A stretch of DNA of 64,000 bases, from assembly GCF_905147045.1 (NCBI RefSeq), contig NC_065917.1:2620501-2684500 (forward strand). The letters run 5' to 3'. This DNA is from Nymphalis io (Eukaryota > Arthropoda > Insecta > Lepidoptera > Nymphalidae). Position numbers and translations under genes: made by a program. Positions 21,101 to 35,599 of this stretch are shown here, piece after piece; the first letter of the stretch is position 1, and each line of letters starts with the position of its first letter. Under the pieces are notes generated by a model. That model saw only the letters and a list, made by a program, of their open reading frames with translations. It ran no database searches and was not told the origin of the DNA.

Positions 21101-24100
21101 AAGATTAACAATAAACCTAAGATTAACTTTGAAATGCATTTTTCATCGTATACAAACCGAAATATAAATAAAACCAAGAATAACGCGACAATACAGGCGA
21201 AATTGTATGGGCGAGCGAGCGACGTCGGGCGATGTGACGTCACGCGTCGATCGGTCGCCCCAGAAAAGAATTTAAGAACACGTAACTTTGAAAAAAATTA
21301 AAAAAAATCATTTATGCAGATATCGTAAAAATTCTTTCGGCAGTATTTTTTATATTTTAAATATGATTTTTTGAGATCATAAAAAAAAATAAGCTCATAA
21401 TTCCTAATTCCTTTAGCACAGGATTTAGTATTGTTTCTTTTGACTCAATCAGAAAACCGTCGTCTACTATAAATCTTTCAGTATTCCACCGAAGACCGAT
21501 AAATCATAACAGAGATTAAGTTCATCGGCGTTTTTATAAAGGTGAAATACGTGATAAACTTCCCAATGACCTTAAAGGAGCACACCCTTCTGTTCTAGAA
21601 TCATTGAAATTGAGTCAAGTTCCACGTCATATTTTAGATTCTGGAAACAGAAACATAGCTCCAAGTAAGCTGTTATTACGAAAAAAATCTAGTGAGACTA
21701 AAACGAAAAAAATATAATTTACATTCTGATCCTGTACCGAGTCTTAACTTTTTAACACAAAAGTCAAGGAAAAATAACATTTGGAAAGGGGAACATTTTA
21801 GTGGATATATTCAAGACAATCTCAACATAATTTGTTTTACCGAAAATCCGCTGCGATACTTATTAGATATAAAATCTCCCATTTTTTGTCAATTGGATGC
21901 CACAGGTTCAATTACCTCTCATCTTCACAAAACTGAAAAACCGGTCTACTATTATGCTCTTATTTTACCAGGTAAAGAAAATGGATACGGCCCTATGCCG
22001 GAGAATATTTATTGACACCCATGACGTCACTTCAATAAATAATTTTTTAACTCGTATAAACCATAGTATGCGAAAACTAAAACCATCCAAAAAAAGTGTT
22101 TATACATAAGATTGAAACAGATTTTAGCCTAACATTAATGATACCTTGTCTATGGTCATTCAATCGAATGTCGTTATGAAGCTATTTACAAACAGGGTAT
22201 AATTTTTTAAATAATAAAATTCTTGAATTTCTCAACATTACCATAGCACATACATGATAGAAACCGTCAAACGGAAAAGTTACAGCCACTGTCAAACATA
22301 AAAACGACGAGACGTTGCTTTATTTTTCGCGCTCCCTTTACACCAGAAAATGTAAAAAAACTATATTTAAAATTTCTGCGCCGCATTTTTGTGGTTATTA
22401 TTTCTTTTAGGTACTTTTAATTAACTTGCATATAAAATTTCAAGTGTCAAGTCAACGCGTTAAAACGTTATATAAGCTACAAAGTAGTACAGTCTCATAG
22501 AAAAGTTTAGGCTCAGGAATGTCATCTGTCGGCTAGTTCTGTCAGCTAGTTTCAGCGACATCGCAAAATATTATAAAGATGTACCCCTATGCGTTCTGTT
22601 ATGGAGTCCACTCCCAAGATTTTTATTTACCTTAATGATAAATCTATCTTCCATTGCATATTAACAATGCCAGGCTTCATCCGTACATGTTTTGGAATAT
22701 TTTGATATATTTCATCAGTACAAAGAAATGCTGTCAGCTCGGCCGCACACTCTGGTGAAAGCCTGCAAATATAAACACTTACATTAAAGATCAATTACTT
22801 TTAATTACTTTTAAGATCAATAATATTAATTTTTTATATTATACATTACTCTTTTTATACTAAGTGTTAAGGGTCTGATTGATAAATCAGTGATAAGGCC
22901 AGTCCCTTACTTTTGCAAGTGGGCCATCACAAAAAGGCACAGTAACAATTGACATTGCAGTTTGAAGAGTGAGTGAGCCAGTGTAACCACAGATATGAGG
23001 AACTTAACATCTTAGACCCGAAGGTCTGTAGTGCATTAGTGACGTAAAGGATGGTTATTATTTCTTACAGTGCATGTGTCTATGGAAGGTAGTGACCACA
23101 TACTATCAAGTGGCCGATTTGCTAGTGCCTACATATATTAAATAAAAAAAAATGAGTCAAAAGCATACAGACATGTGTATGTATTACACGCTTGGAGCAT
23201 CTTCGTCAAACCTCAAATACTACTTGGCAGGAGAGGAAACTCACACCAGGCATAATACTTACACGCTATATAAACTGGCTTAATATATTCCGTAACCGTA
23301 CCGTAACAGCCTATGAATGTCCCACTGCTGGGCTAAAGGCCTCCTCTCCTCTTTTTGAGAAGGTTTAGAGCTTATTCCACCACGCTGCTCCAATGCGGGT
23401 TGGTGGATATTGCATATATATTTAATATATTGCATAAATCAAAATGTATGGATTGTGGAAGTGTGTACACTTCTGTGCCTCGAAGAGCACATTAAGACGT
23501 TGGTCCTATGCCTGAACTCTTTCTGGTCGTGTCGGATTGCCGTCCTATCGGATTATGAGAGAGAGGGAAAAGAGAGTGCACCTGTGTTTGCGTACACACT
23601 CGTGTACTATAATATCTCCTACATAGTTGGCTAATCTCTCTTGAGATTGGCCACCATGGCCAAAATCTGTCTGTAGAACCTTATGTACAAACCTCAAGCC
23701 TTCCAGAAATATCTGCATGTCGCTTCCACTCCATGGTTCTTTGGTAGCTGAACGTAATCTTGCAACATGTCGTACGATAGATCTAATTGCTGCAAACTTG
23801 TTGGCATTCTGTAAACTCGAAGTTCTGCTGTCTGGTTTACCTTCTAGTTCTTTAAGAGCCACTAAAAGTTAACATTCATCAATCCTTTTTATAATCAACA
23901 ACAAAAATTTAAAACAAGAACGTGATATTTTTTTTTAGTTTTAGTAATGTTCAATTAAAATACTACACCTAATTACATAGTCAAGCTATAAGAATCATCT
24001 ATACCGCTTAATTATATTTCACACAACATTATATTATTCGTAAAACTCACACAAAACAAATGGTCTTATTTCCTTTTTCTGTATTTCCGGAGTAACATAA

Positions 24101-24159
24101 GAGACAGATGTCCATTGTAAAGGGCTCTCTGATAACAGTTCTAATTGCTGTGATAACAT
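18123..24159 (-). CDS. COMMD5: COMM-domain protein, COMMD5-like, with a frameshift in the last exon
   Basis: COMMD proteins form the Commander complex with CCDC22/CCDC93 and act in endosomal cargo recycling. Exons on the minus strand: 24159-24051 (possibly extending upstream), 23861-23693, 22762-22631, 18302-18123. Phases fit at each junction. The COMM domain starts at QWKID (end of the 22.7 kb exon) and ends in FNLTNGQTKTYRLSISKFHE followed by LRY, matching the COMMD5 C-terminal pattern of polar turn, FxV, KFxELRY and LEKR. In the spliced frame the last exon hits TGA at 18286-18284. The COMM-domain frame resumes one base away, as if one base were missing near 18287. This could be a sequencing error or a real break. 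The last intron holds a ~4.2 kb transposon. The N-terminal start is uncertain, and COMMD5 is preferred over other COMMDs from the C-terminal match. Confidence 0.7.
18888..18952 (-). repeat. Metulj-like SINE head fragment inside the long-TIR transposon
   Basis: CTTGCCCGGATTTGAACCTA to CAACCACTAGGCCATTTTG is the reverse complement of the tRNA head only. It landed in, or was captured by, the transposon. Confidence 0.7.
19411..20086. repeat. GC-rich inverted repeat pair (arms 19411-19473 and 20021-20086)
   Basis: The left arm reads AGGCCTCTGCCTCGAAT followed by GCGGGCAGCGGGGCGGCGG. The right arm is its reverse complement with few mismatches, including the (GCC)n run and TTCGAGGCAGAGGCCT. The ~550 bp between them contains the MADF-like ORF. 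Either a second, nested transposon or a sub-terminal repeat of the outer element. Confidence 0.75.
19636..19743 (+). pseudogene. MADF-domain-like fragment inside the long-TIR element
   Basis: ATG at 19636 opens SSDVQELIISAIFERTPIWN followed by SKDVNHKNRR. This matches the start of MADF (Myb/SANT-like) DNA-binding domains: LIxxVxxRPxLWDxxxxxYKNR. After ~35 residues the match ends (QLLVVEFVG), where a Trp would be expected. Such proteins occur both in host genes and as the accessory protein of PIF/Harbinger elements. Whether it belongs to the surrounding element or to a nested one is open. Confidence 0.4.
21541..22205 (+). pseudogene. Decayed DDE-type transposase remnant of the long-TIR element
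   Basis: Segments in shifting frames read GEIRDKLPNDL, LSQVPRHILDSGNRN, then 21692-22015 in one frame with CQLDATGSI and EKPVYYYALIL. Further on come DVTSINNFLTRINHSMRK and, after a stop, ETDFSLTLM. The DATG and ETDFS blocks look like the first two catalytic Asp regions of MULE-type transposases. Frames are broken by stops at 22013-22015 and near 22107, so no intact enzyme is encoded. Confidence 0.5.
22890..23145 (-). repeat. TATAGAATAG dispersed repeat family, diverged
   Basis: GTTTGAAGAGTGAGTGAGCC, CATTAGTGACGTAAAGGATG, TCAAGTGGCCGATTTGC. In an intron of the COMMD5-like gene. Confidence 0.6.
23283..23407 (-). repeat. Metulj-like SINE, 3' part
   Basis: CCGTAACAGCCTATGAATGT to GCGGGTTGGTGG; truncated. 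In an intron of the COMMD5-like gene. Confidence 0.8.
23450..23690 (+). repeat. Second tRNA-SINE family, head missing
   Basis: GTGGAAGTGTGTACACTTCT through CTCTCTTGAGATTGGCCACC and GGCCAAAATCTGTCTGTAGA. Its end abuts the exon ending at 23693 of the COMMD5-like gene, only a few bases into the intron. Confidence 0.8.
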
Positions 24160-27445
<3,286 letters not shown>

Positions 27446-28911
27446 GATAGTAGAAGGGAGGGGAGAAGGGATATGTGGGTACGTTGGGAACCTTATTGAA
27501 ATGTGTCGTGTTCCATACAAAATTATATTTAAAGTGTTACACAATAGTGAACGATTTGTAACAATAGTAATCGGACAAACATGATAAGAACAATTTCATA
27601 CTATCATAGTGAAATGTACAATAGCCTATTCCAATTCAAGCGGTTGAGTTTAAAAAAATCAACTAATAATCCATGTGATTAACTAACGGCTTTGCTGTAT
27701 TATGCACTACAAACAGTTCTTGTTTAACAAGTTTCCGCCTGCGTGTTAGATAGGCGTTAGGGAAAAAAAAGTTGCCTGTATCCTTCCTTGGGGTTTAATC
27801 ATGATTCATATCAAATTTCAATAACCTTGATTCAGTGGCCGTGAAAGCGTAACAGATAGAATTAATTACCCATTTATATATTTAGTTTAGATATGACAAC
27901 ACACTTCAATTCAATTGTTTATATTCATTTTCATTCCAAAGTTCAGATAACTTTGTTGATTTTAATTTTTGTTAAGAGAAATTCAATCATACTTGATTCC
28001 AGTTCTCGACCAATGATATCGCATCGATTCAGTGTTGGAGTTGTCTATGTATCTTTACTCGTCTGATTAGAATAGGCTGTGTGTAATATACATTTGAAAT
28101 GAACACATTCTATCCCCCCCTCTAAATATAGATATAAATTAAATATAAGCAGACTATTTGTTTGTAATAAATAAGTTAATTTGACTAAATAATAAAATTA
28201 ATTGAAGTTTCATTTATTGTACCCGAAGAAAGAAGACTGTTTCTTAGCTTTAAGACGATTTATATAATATTTATTTGTACGAATGAGTGCTTATATTGTT
28301 ATCTCGTTCTTATGTTCAGGCGGGAAAGAGATAGCGAGCCGTTCAAACATTGTGTCAAATAGAAGCGCAATTAAAAATAACTGTTAAACAATTATAGATA
28401 CAAATTGAGGTTTAAAAAAAATCCTCAACTCGTAGTTATTTAAATATTGTTTAATATATAGCTGTTTAACATAACTGTCCATCTTGTTGTTTCCAAAACA
28501 TCTAAGGAAAATCACTAAATTTGAAAATCATAATTGTCTACTAACATTATTAACATAAAATGTGTTTGTGTGTGTGATATGTGTATATACTGGTTGTTTT
28601 TCACACATAAAGCGTGGTATAGAGATAAGATTTATAAATAGGGAATTTATCATAATGTAAGTACGGTCAGCAGAACTCGCTGTTGAATTATGCTTAGAAA
28701 TAAATTTTAATACAATTTTATGCTATAATTCGAATTAATTGTACTAATTTTAATATTTGTCTATTCGATACAATATTTACGTACAAATGTTTACCGAGTT
28801 AACTGACATAGACCTCACGCACATGTAGCTTTGAGGTCATAGACAATCTTTAGTACTTTTTTATAATTTGTTTATTAATTAATTTTTGTAAATTGTAAAT
28901 TATTTTTTATA
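27446..28911. other. Downstream region of NUDT21, no gene seen
   Basis: AT-rich. It contains the 3' UTR of NUDT21 of unknown length (several AATAAA, for example near 28167 and 28189), fragments of the 17.7 kb repeat at 27695 and 28015, and a (GT)n stretch near 28565. No spliceable exon recognised. Confidence 0.6.
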
Positions 28912-29193
28912 TTACTGCCGGTAGAGCTTTGTGCAAGCCCGTCTGGGTTGGTGCCATTAGATATTATAACGCAAAACAGCAGTATTTGGTATTGTTGTGT
29001 TCCGGTTTGAAGGGTGAGTGGGCCAGTGTAATTGCAGGCACAAGGGACATAACATCTTAGTTGCCGAAGTTGGTGACGCATTGGCGATGTAAGCGATGGT
29101 TAAGATTTCTTACAATGCCAATGTCTATGGGCGTTGGTGACTTACTATCAGGTGGTCTATATGCGCGTCCGCCTTCCTATTCTATATAAAAAA
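28912..29193 (-). repeat. TATAGAATAG dispersed repeat family
   Basis: TACTGCCGGTAGAGCTTTGT to CCTATTCTATATAAAAAAAA, with one short internal deletion. Confidence 0.85.
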
Positions 29194-30261
29194 AAAGACA
29201 TATTCCTATCATAAGTATTCGATTAATAATTTGATTGCCTCTAACTGTACCGAGCGAGCGAGTGAGACTCGAGTTTGGCTCCAATTTATATATATATTTT
29301 TTTTAATGTACATATATCGTTATGTAAGTATATAAACAAGATAAAAATTATTGCTGAATCTATTGTACAGTGTATAAATGTTTTAATTGGACGGGACTTG
29401 CTGTCTCTTTCTCGTGAATGTAAAAAAAAAGGAAAGAAAGTATTTTGTAAAAAGAAATAGTTATACGGTATTTTTGTACTAATGTACATAATGTATAATA
29501 GTGGCATTTGCTAAGAAAGTATTGGAAATTTCAGCTTAAGTTGGAGAAGGGAGAGGGTTAATTGAGTCGTAGTATAATTTGTCTATTGTTTCAGTGATTT
29601 ATGAATCTAGTCTATGGTTCTGGAGTAGGACTTATTGTCCTTGGTTCGAGCCTGAAAGTTGTAAAAAAAATATAATTTGTCTATAATTAATATCCAAGTT
29701 TTTGAGCTAAGTTTTATTTATTTATTTTAAGCAATATATACCATCGAATAATCGCTAAACGCTTGTTGTAAAATACATTTCATCTTAATGTACCGTGTGA
29801 TTTGCCTTTGCAGGTAAACTTGGGCAGAATGTAATCAAATTAACGGCGACGGTTACAATGTGTAATCATCGATCATGATTACAGATTAACTTTTATTGAA
29901 TCTGATGAGGGCGCGCTAGGAAGTTCTAAAGCGGCTACTTGACTCACTCACTTTTTTGATAACTTTCGTTTTACTGTAATCGTGATTGATGATTACGCAT
30001 TGTAATCGTTAATCATTAATCTGATTGCACACGTCTGATTGTATATATACAACATTTATAATCAATATAAAAAACTGCTACCAACAATATTGAAACGAAC
30101 AATATCCTATCATTATAATATTTAACTCCAAAAATGTATATAATAATAATATCTAACGTAAATATAGAAAAACTAACTAGTTAAACAAAAACATTTAATA
30201 ATAAATTTTAATTTTATGTATATAAGAATATAGATATTATTGTCATAATTTATATTACACC

Positions 30262-30520
30262 AAACACATCAGATATTCTACCGCAAAACAGCACTTGGTA
30301 TCGTTGTGTTCCGGTTTGAAGGGTGAGTGAGCCAGTGTAATTACAGGCACAAGGGACATAACATCTTAGTTCCCAAGGTTGGTGGCGCATCGGCGATGTA
30401 AGCGATGGTTAACATTTCTTACAATGCCAATGTCTATGGGCGTTGGTGACCACTTACCATCAGGTGGCCCATATGCTCGTCCGCCTTCCTATTCTATAAA
30501 AATAATAAAAAAAAAAAAAT
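30262..30520 (-). repeat. TATAGAATAG dispersed repeat family, start truncated
   Basis: ACATCAGATATTCTACCGCA to CTATTCTATAAAAATAATAA and a longer A-rich tail. Confidence 0.85.
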
Positions 30521-31139
30521 TTATTAACCTCTCTATATAATTAGTACGCTAGACACAAAAGATAGATAATTGATTGTTAGGACGTCTATATACGTTGTCT
30601 CAAAGACTTGAAAGTTTTATTTTTTTTTAAATATACCACTGATAATTAATGATTACAATATTATATATTTAAAATATGAGCTGTATGTATTTGTTTAAAC
30701 TAAAGTGATATAAATGGCATTACGAATATTTTTATTTATTTTTAAATGTTTTGTACAATACGTTATTTTTTTTCCGTTAACATATGACCTTTTGAAATGG
30801 AACGCCGCATGACTGCAAGTGACATGTAAGTAGTGATAGCACCGACAATTTCATTAATGCTCAGTAATTGGTTTTGTGTTTTTTTTCGATTTGCTCGTTT
30901 GTGCAGTTGGCAATCTCCTTGAGTCAACGTTCGGACGTCGTCGAGTGAGGTTGTGTTTACTGCGAAGATTGTTCGATTTGATCAATTCAATCGACATCTG
31001 GCGTTGTAAAACTGTGTTGTCTCTATCTCTAATGCGGCACATCTGGACATTCTGCTTTGTACTATTGTTTTGCCTAATGAGTGTATTTATTGTTTCGGAC
31101 TGGGTCTTTGTAGACCCTGTTTTTTTTTTATAGTGCTAT

Positions 31140-33110
31140 TGTTATTCGTGCTTGTATTTGTTTTTGGCGATGGACGTCGACACTGAGTTGCCGTCCGATG
31201 CCTTGATTGGCCGAAAAAGGCTTTATGATGGGCTCGCCACTTTTAACTCCGACTCCGATACGGAGACGGAAACAACAATGGCTGCCAAAAGTAAGCTTGA
31301 TAGTCGGAGTATGTTAGCGTCGAAGAGGCGTGGTAGTGGCCTCGCTCGGGCTAAGGCCGAGCTCAAGGAGAAGGTCGCCGAGGCCAAGGAGGAGGCATTT
31401 GAGCGTTCCTTGAGGAGTAGGGCGTTCAGAAAGGACGTTTCGCAGGCGATACTGGACTCCGAAGAGTCCGCATCAGAAGCTAGGAAGGATCCTGCGAAGA
31501 TGAACACATAGGAACTTCGCGCACAGGCTGGCCGCGATACAGTCCTCATTTTGGACGCGGTGCAAAAATCCTCCAAACTAAAAGGAGTTTCCAAAAAACT
31601 ACAGGAGTCAGTGGCTGCCTTGCAGGGAATAATTGACGCCCTAGCGTCTCGCACGGAAGCGGAGGAGACACGGAAACTCCGTGCCGATAATGGCCGCCTG
31701 CGTAAGGAAGTGGACGGTCTCAAGGCCGAAATAAAGGCTCACCGCCGGGAGTTCAATGAGAGACGGACTACGGCGGCAGTGGCAAATGAGGTTTCCAACA
31801 GTTCTGCGTGGGATAGTCAAACGATGAAGGTTTCAAGGCGGACATAATGTCGTCAGTCGGCGTTAAAGCGGAGCAGAAGGGCGTTACGTATGCCCAAGTT
31901 TTGGAGCGCGCCGAGCAGGGTGTGAAACTGCAGGACCTTGCGATCACTGGCGGACTCAAAGTCCGTTACAGGGGCCAGAGTGCTGGAGCTGCCATGGGCG
32001 GCGTCAGACCAGGCGGATAAGCTGGCTGACCAGCTCCGCACGGTGCTGGATGGAGTGGCCAGCGTCGTCCGTCCCATAAAATGGGTGGATATTAAGGTGA
32101 CGGGGAAGACTACTTCGTCACGAAGGAAAAAATTATCGCTGCAGTCGCTCGAAAAGGGAATTGCCCCACTGAAACGATAAGATGTGGAGAGGTGTCACGT
32201 GGACCCGGATATATGGGTATGGCCCTCGTGACATGTCCGATAGCTGCAGCAAGAAAGCTGTCCAACGCCGGTCGTCTCCTGGTTGGATGGAGCTCGACCA
32301 GAGTTTGCGTACTAGAGCAGCGCCCTCTGCGCTGCTTCAAGTGTATGGGCCTTGGCCATACAAATACAATCTGCCCATCCAAGGCTGAACGAGGAGGCCT
32401 TTGCTTCCGGTGCGACCTCGATGGCCACAAATCAGCGGATTGCAACTCGGAGAACTGCGGACACTCTGTCGGACCACAGATACATCCGATTTGAGATCTC
32501 TGCTTACCGGACACGACTGTTTCGGTAAGTACCTACACGGGATAGCGAGGCGGGAGATATCACCCTCCTGCCATGAGTGTGGTGCGCCACTGGACACGGC
32601 ACATCACACTTTAACGGAGTGTGTTGCGTGGGGGCCCCAGAGGCATACCCTAGCGGCGATAGTTGGTGGAGACCTCTCGCTGCCGAGCGTGATTAACGCT
32701 ATGCGTGGCAGCGAGAGGTGTTGAATGGAGATGGTCTCTTTTTGCGAGTGTCATGTTGCAGAAGGAGGTCGCGGAGCGAGAGCGAGAGGCGAGGCTGCCG
32801 TTGATTCGCTCCGCCGAAGAAGACACGGGAGGAGGCGCCGACGCTATGCGCACCTTCTTCCTCCACCGTGAGCGCCGCTGGGGTAGGGGGTACTCCGTAC
32901 CCCGAGAACCCCCTAGGAATGGAGGCCTGCTTGAGCGGGCCAACCGTCGGTGCGTCACGGTAGGATGCGCAAGCGATCCCGTGACGCCCCTTCGACAAGA
33001 CGGAGTGGGTACCGCTGGTTTTTAGTGGGTATTTCGGCGCCTTCAGTGCAGGGGAGTCCCACATAACCCCCAATGTGGGGGAAACGCGTAAATGCGTTTT
33101 TCCAGCGATA
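31140..33110 (+). mobile_element. Second R1-like LINE family, doubly internally deleted copy
   Basis: Starts with a gag-like ORF1 (31170-31509, then 31551-31847, 31938-32180 and on, with frame breaks) and zinc knuckles CFKCMGLGHTNTIC and CFRCDLDGHKSADC. At about 32462 it jumps into the endonuclease end (TLSDHRYIRFEIS). At about 32502 it jumps again to the ORF2 C-terminus (LTGHDCFGKYL, CHECGAPLDTAHHTLTEC). A ~350 bp 3' UTR follows to 33105. The middle of the endonuclease and the whole reverse transcriptase are absent, so it is dead. The 5' boundary is uncertain and may lie nearer 30.78 kb. Confidence 0.8.
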
Positions 33111-33800
33111 TATAAGTGTGTGTGTGTGTGTTATATATAAGGATGTGTTCTATAATTAAAGTAAGAAAATGTGAACATTATCTATCGTGTCCGGGAATGA
33201 AATGTTGTAACGTTTGCGACAAGACATTCAGATTTTTGTTATTGAGATAATTAATTATATTTCGCACATAGAATGTGTGTTTGGGGTTACCCGGTAGTAC
33301 CGTACGTGTACTACTCTAAGAACAAAACCACCAAATATCTACCGTTGGTCAGGTAGCATTTTTGTTCTCTCACCTTGTAAAGAGATCAAGCCTATTAAGT
33401 ACTTAAAGAAATAACATCTATAGCGTGATTTAAAATACAACTAACGTCATCTATTGACGAAAAGGAAAACTAAAATAATATTTGACATAATTTAATTCGA
33501 TCTTGAACAGAGAGATGTTCATAGTATATTTATAAATATGATATTTAGTAAAGTTATTAAAGGTACTTACGTCTATTTCAATGGATGCCTTTAAAGTAAT
33601 TCTTAAAAAGTAAATGTGATTTTTTAATTCCGCCTCATCTCAATGTGATCTTAGTATTTTTCTGTAATATTTCCAGATGATGTACTATAATGTATAAATA
33701 GGTAAATAAAATATATCTAAAACTAGTGAATATTTTTATATTTATTTTATTCAATTCAGTCGTTTGTTTATTGTTGACGCTACTTATAATTTATTCATTA
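33111..33800. other. AT-rich intergenic stretch with one zinc-finger-like scrap
   Basis: A (GT)n run follows the LINE at 33115-33131. At ~33205-33247 the plus strand reads CCNVCDKTFRFLLLR then a stop, like half of a C2H2 finger. There is no GT donor at a fitting place, so it may be a dead exon or chance. Confidence 0.3.
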
Positions 33801-34179
33801 CGGGCATTTTTTGCCCGGAGTCTGGAAGTTGGAAGTGTGTACACTCCCGTGCCTCGGAAAGCACGTAAAGCCGTTGGTCATAAATTTAAATTTGCAAAAT
33901 AAAATAGTATGTACTACAAAAGTAACAGTATGTTAATTAATTACGTGTTAATAATAAGTATACTTTTAATGAGAAATTTGAGTTTGATGTTTTTTTTAAA
34001 ATTTCATTTATATTTCGGTCGTAAAAACGCCAATGCTACTCTCATATCGTTTTCTACATTTAACAATTTTGATCATTTTTTTTAGTTGGTTGATTTTTCT
34101 ATTAACATCATATTATTTAATAATATTAACAAAATTTTATATCTAAAATTTTTGAATTTTGTGGTATACAAAAGTGCCC

Positions 34180-34570
34180 CGCGGCACATTAGTTGAGAAT
34201 CACTGGTCTAGTGGCTAGATATAAGGCCGCAGACCCGGAGGTCCTGAGTTCTATTCCCGGGCCGGGTAAATAAAAAAAATATTGGGTTTTTTCTATCAGA
34301 AAATTCTCAGTAGCAGCACGCAGTCTGGAAGTTGGAAGTGTGTACACTCCCGTGCCTCGGAAAGTACGTAAAGCCGTTGGTCATGCGCCTGAACTCTTTC
34401 CGGTCGTGTCGTATTGCCGTCCCATCGGGTTATGAGAGTTAGGGAATAGAGAGTGCAAATATGTTTGCGCACACGCTCGTGCACTATAATATCTCCAGCG
34501 CGGTTGGCTAATCTCTCTTGAGATTGGCCGCCGTGGCCGAAATTGGTATGGAGGACATTATTATTAATTC
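34180..34570 (+). repeat. Second tRNA-SINE family, full copy
   Basis: Head GGTCTAGTGGCTAGATATAA, B box GTTCTATTCCCGGG, body GTGTACACTCCCGTGCCTCG, end GGCCGCCGTGGCCGAAATTG and TATTATTA tail. An isolated body fragment of the same family lies at 33808-33880. Confidence 0.8.
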
Positions 34571-34849
34571 ATTTTTAAAAGGTTTTACCCTAACATTATT
34601 CTTGCACTTTTAATTCCAGTAAAAATGCCAAATATTAAATTGCATCAGTTTAAACTGAACTATATTTCGTTTTTATAATTCAATATTACCTAATTGTATC
34701 CAGTTTTACGGACGAAATAAATGTTAAAAAAAACATATAATTAGCTTAACATCTCTATTGGCTTACTACGCTGATTATACTCTTAGGTACGAATTTTGGT
34801 CGACAAAAGTTGTAGTAAAAATAATAGATTATTAAATTCAACAATATTT

Positions 34850-34995
34850 TTAATTCCTTCAAACGAGGCGTGATGAGGCATCTTGCGGCCAGCCAAGCGG
34901 TTAGTTCAGAACATCCTTCCAGACTGTACTGTCGTCGCGTTTGGACTAACGCTTCTACTACCACTTATCATTTGGTCGAGTAGTCATTTACCTTA
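34850..34995 (-). mobile_element. Short 3' fragment of the CR1-like LINE
   Basis: Contains TCCTTCAAACGAGGCGTGATG and CATCTTGCGGCC, the same C-terminal block as at 4650-4690, then CGCGTTTGGACT and CCACTTATCATTTGG like that element's 3' UTR, here in plus-strand inverse order. Diverged. Confidence 0.5.
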
Positions 34996-35599
34996 CTGGC
35001 AATTATAAAAAAAAAAAACAATTTTAACAGTTTCGAAATATAAATGTTAAGTTAATACTACTATAAATTGGGAATTTGTAAGAAACTTGTTATTATATTT
35101 TTTATTCCCATTTAGGTATTAGGTTGGAAGCGTCAATAGTGTAATGGTTTACGGCCCGAGAGTGCCCCCCAGTCTACACCCGTGCGACCCCGAGCACTTT
35201 TTTTTTTATTTGTTATTATGCCACTTCACTTTTGTGAAATACCGGCCGCTTCTCCTCCGGCATGGAGATCGGAGACCTTGTCCACTTTTCTTCTGTTTTA
35301 TTTCTTTATTTTATTTTACTTGTTTCTATTTTCTTTTGTTTTATATGTCTTTGTTTCATTCAATACTTTTTTTCGTTACGTAATTTCAAAATTCCAAAAA
35401 ATTGTTTTTTTTTTGCCTTGTCTTCTAATATGTTTTATATTTCATTTATTCTTATGTTACAATTAATTTGGGCTTCTGTATCCATTCGGGTTATTTGGTG
35501 GATGGTTTACTCCTCTCCGTCATCACATACACAGATTGGGCTGTCTTTACACTTGAACCCCGAGCACCTTGCGAAAGTTGACTCGACGGTCACATAATT

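Larger units (their letters stand above)
18369..22553. mobile_element. ~4.2 kb DNA transposon with long terminal inverted repeats (MULE/Foldback-like)
   Basis: The left arm 18369-18650 and right arm about 22310-22553 are inverted copies. Shared blocks include AAACTAGCCGACAGATGACA, GTACTACTTTGT, CTTATATAACNTTTTAACGCG, GACACTTGAAATTTT and AATAATAACCACAAAAA. The left arm has an extra ~90 bp internal duplication of the ACGCGT...GACACTTGAAATTTT segment. The interior holds a decayed transposase (21.5-22.2 kb), a MADF-like reading frame (19.6 kb), a second GC-rich inverted repeat and a SINE head. Arm length and interior resemble MULE/Foldback-NOF elements, but no clear 9 bp target duplication was found. 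It lies in the last intron of the COMMD5-like gene. Confidence 0.7.

Noticed and set aside
35144..35597. Phe-rich plus-strand ORFs (multiple membrane-like segments)
   Set aside because: Low-complexity T-rich DNA giving chance hydrophobic frames; three overlapping frames are all open and no splice or domain support.
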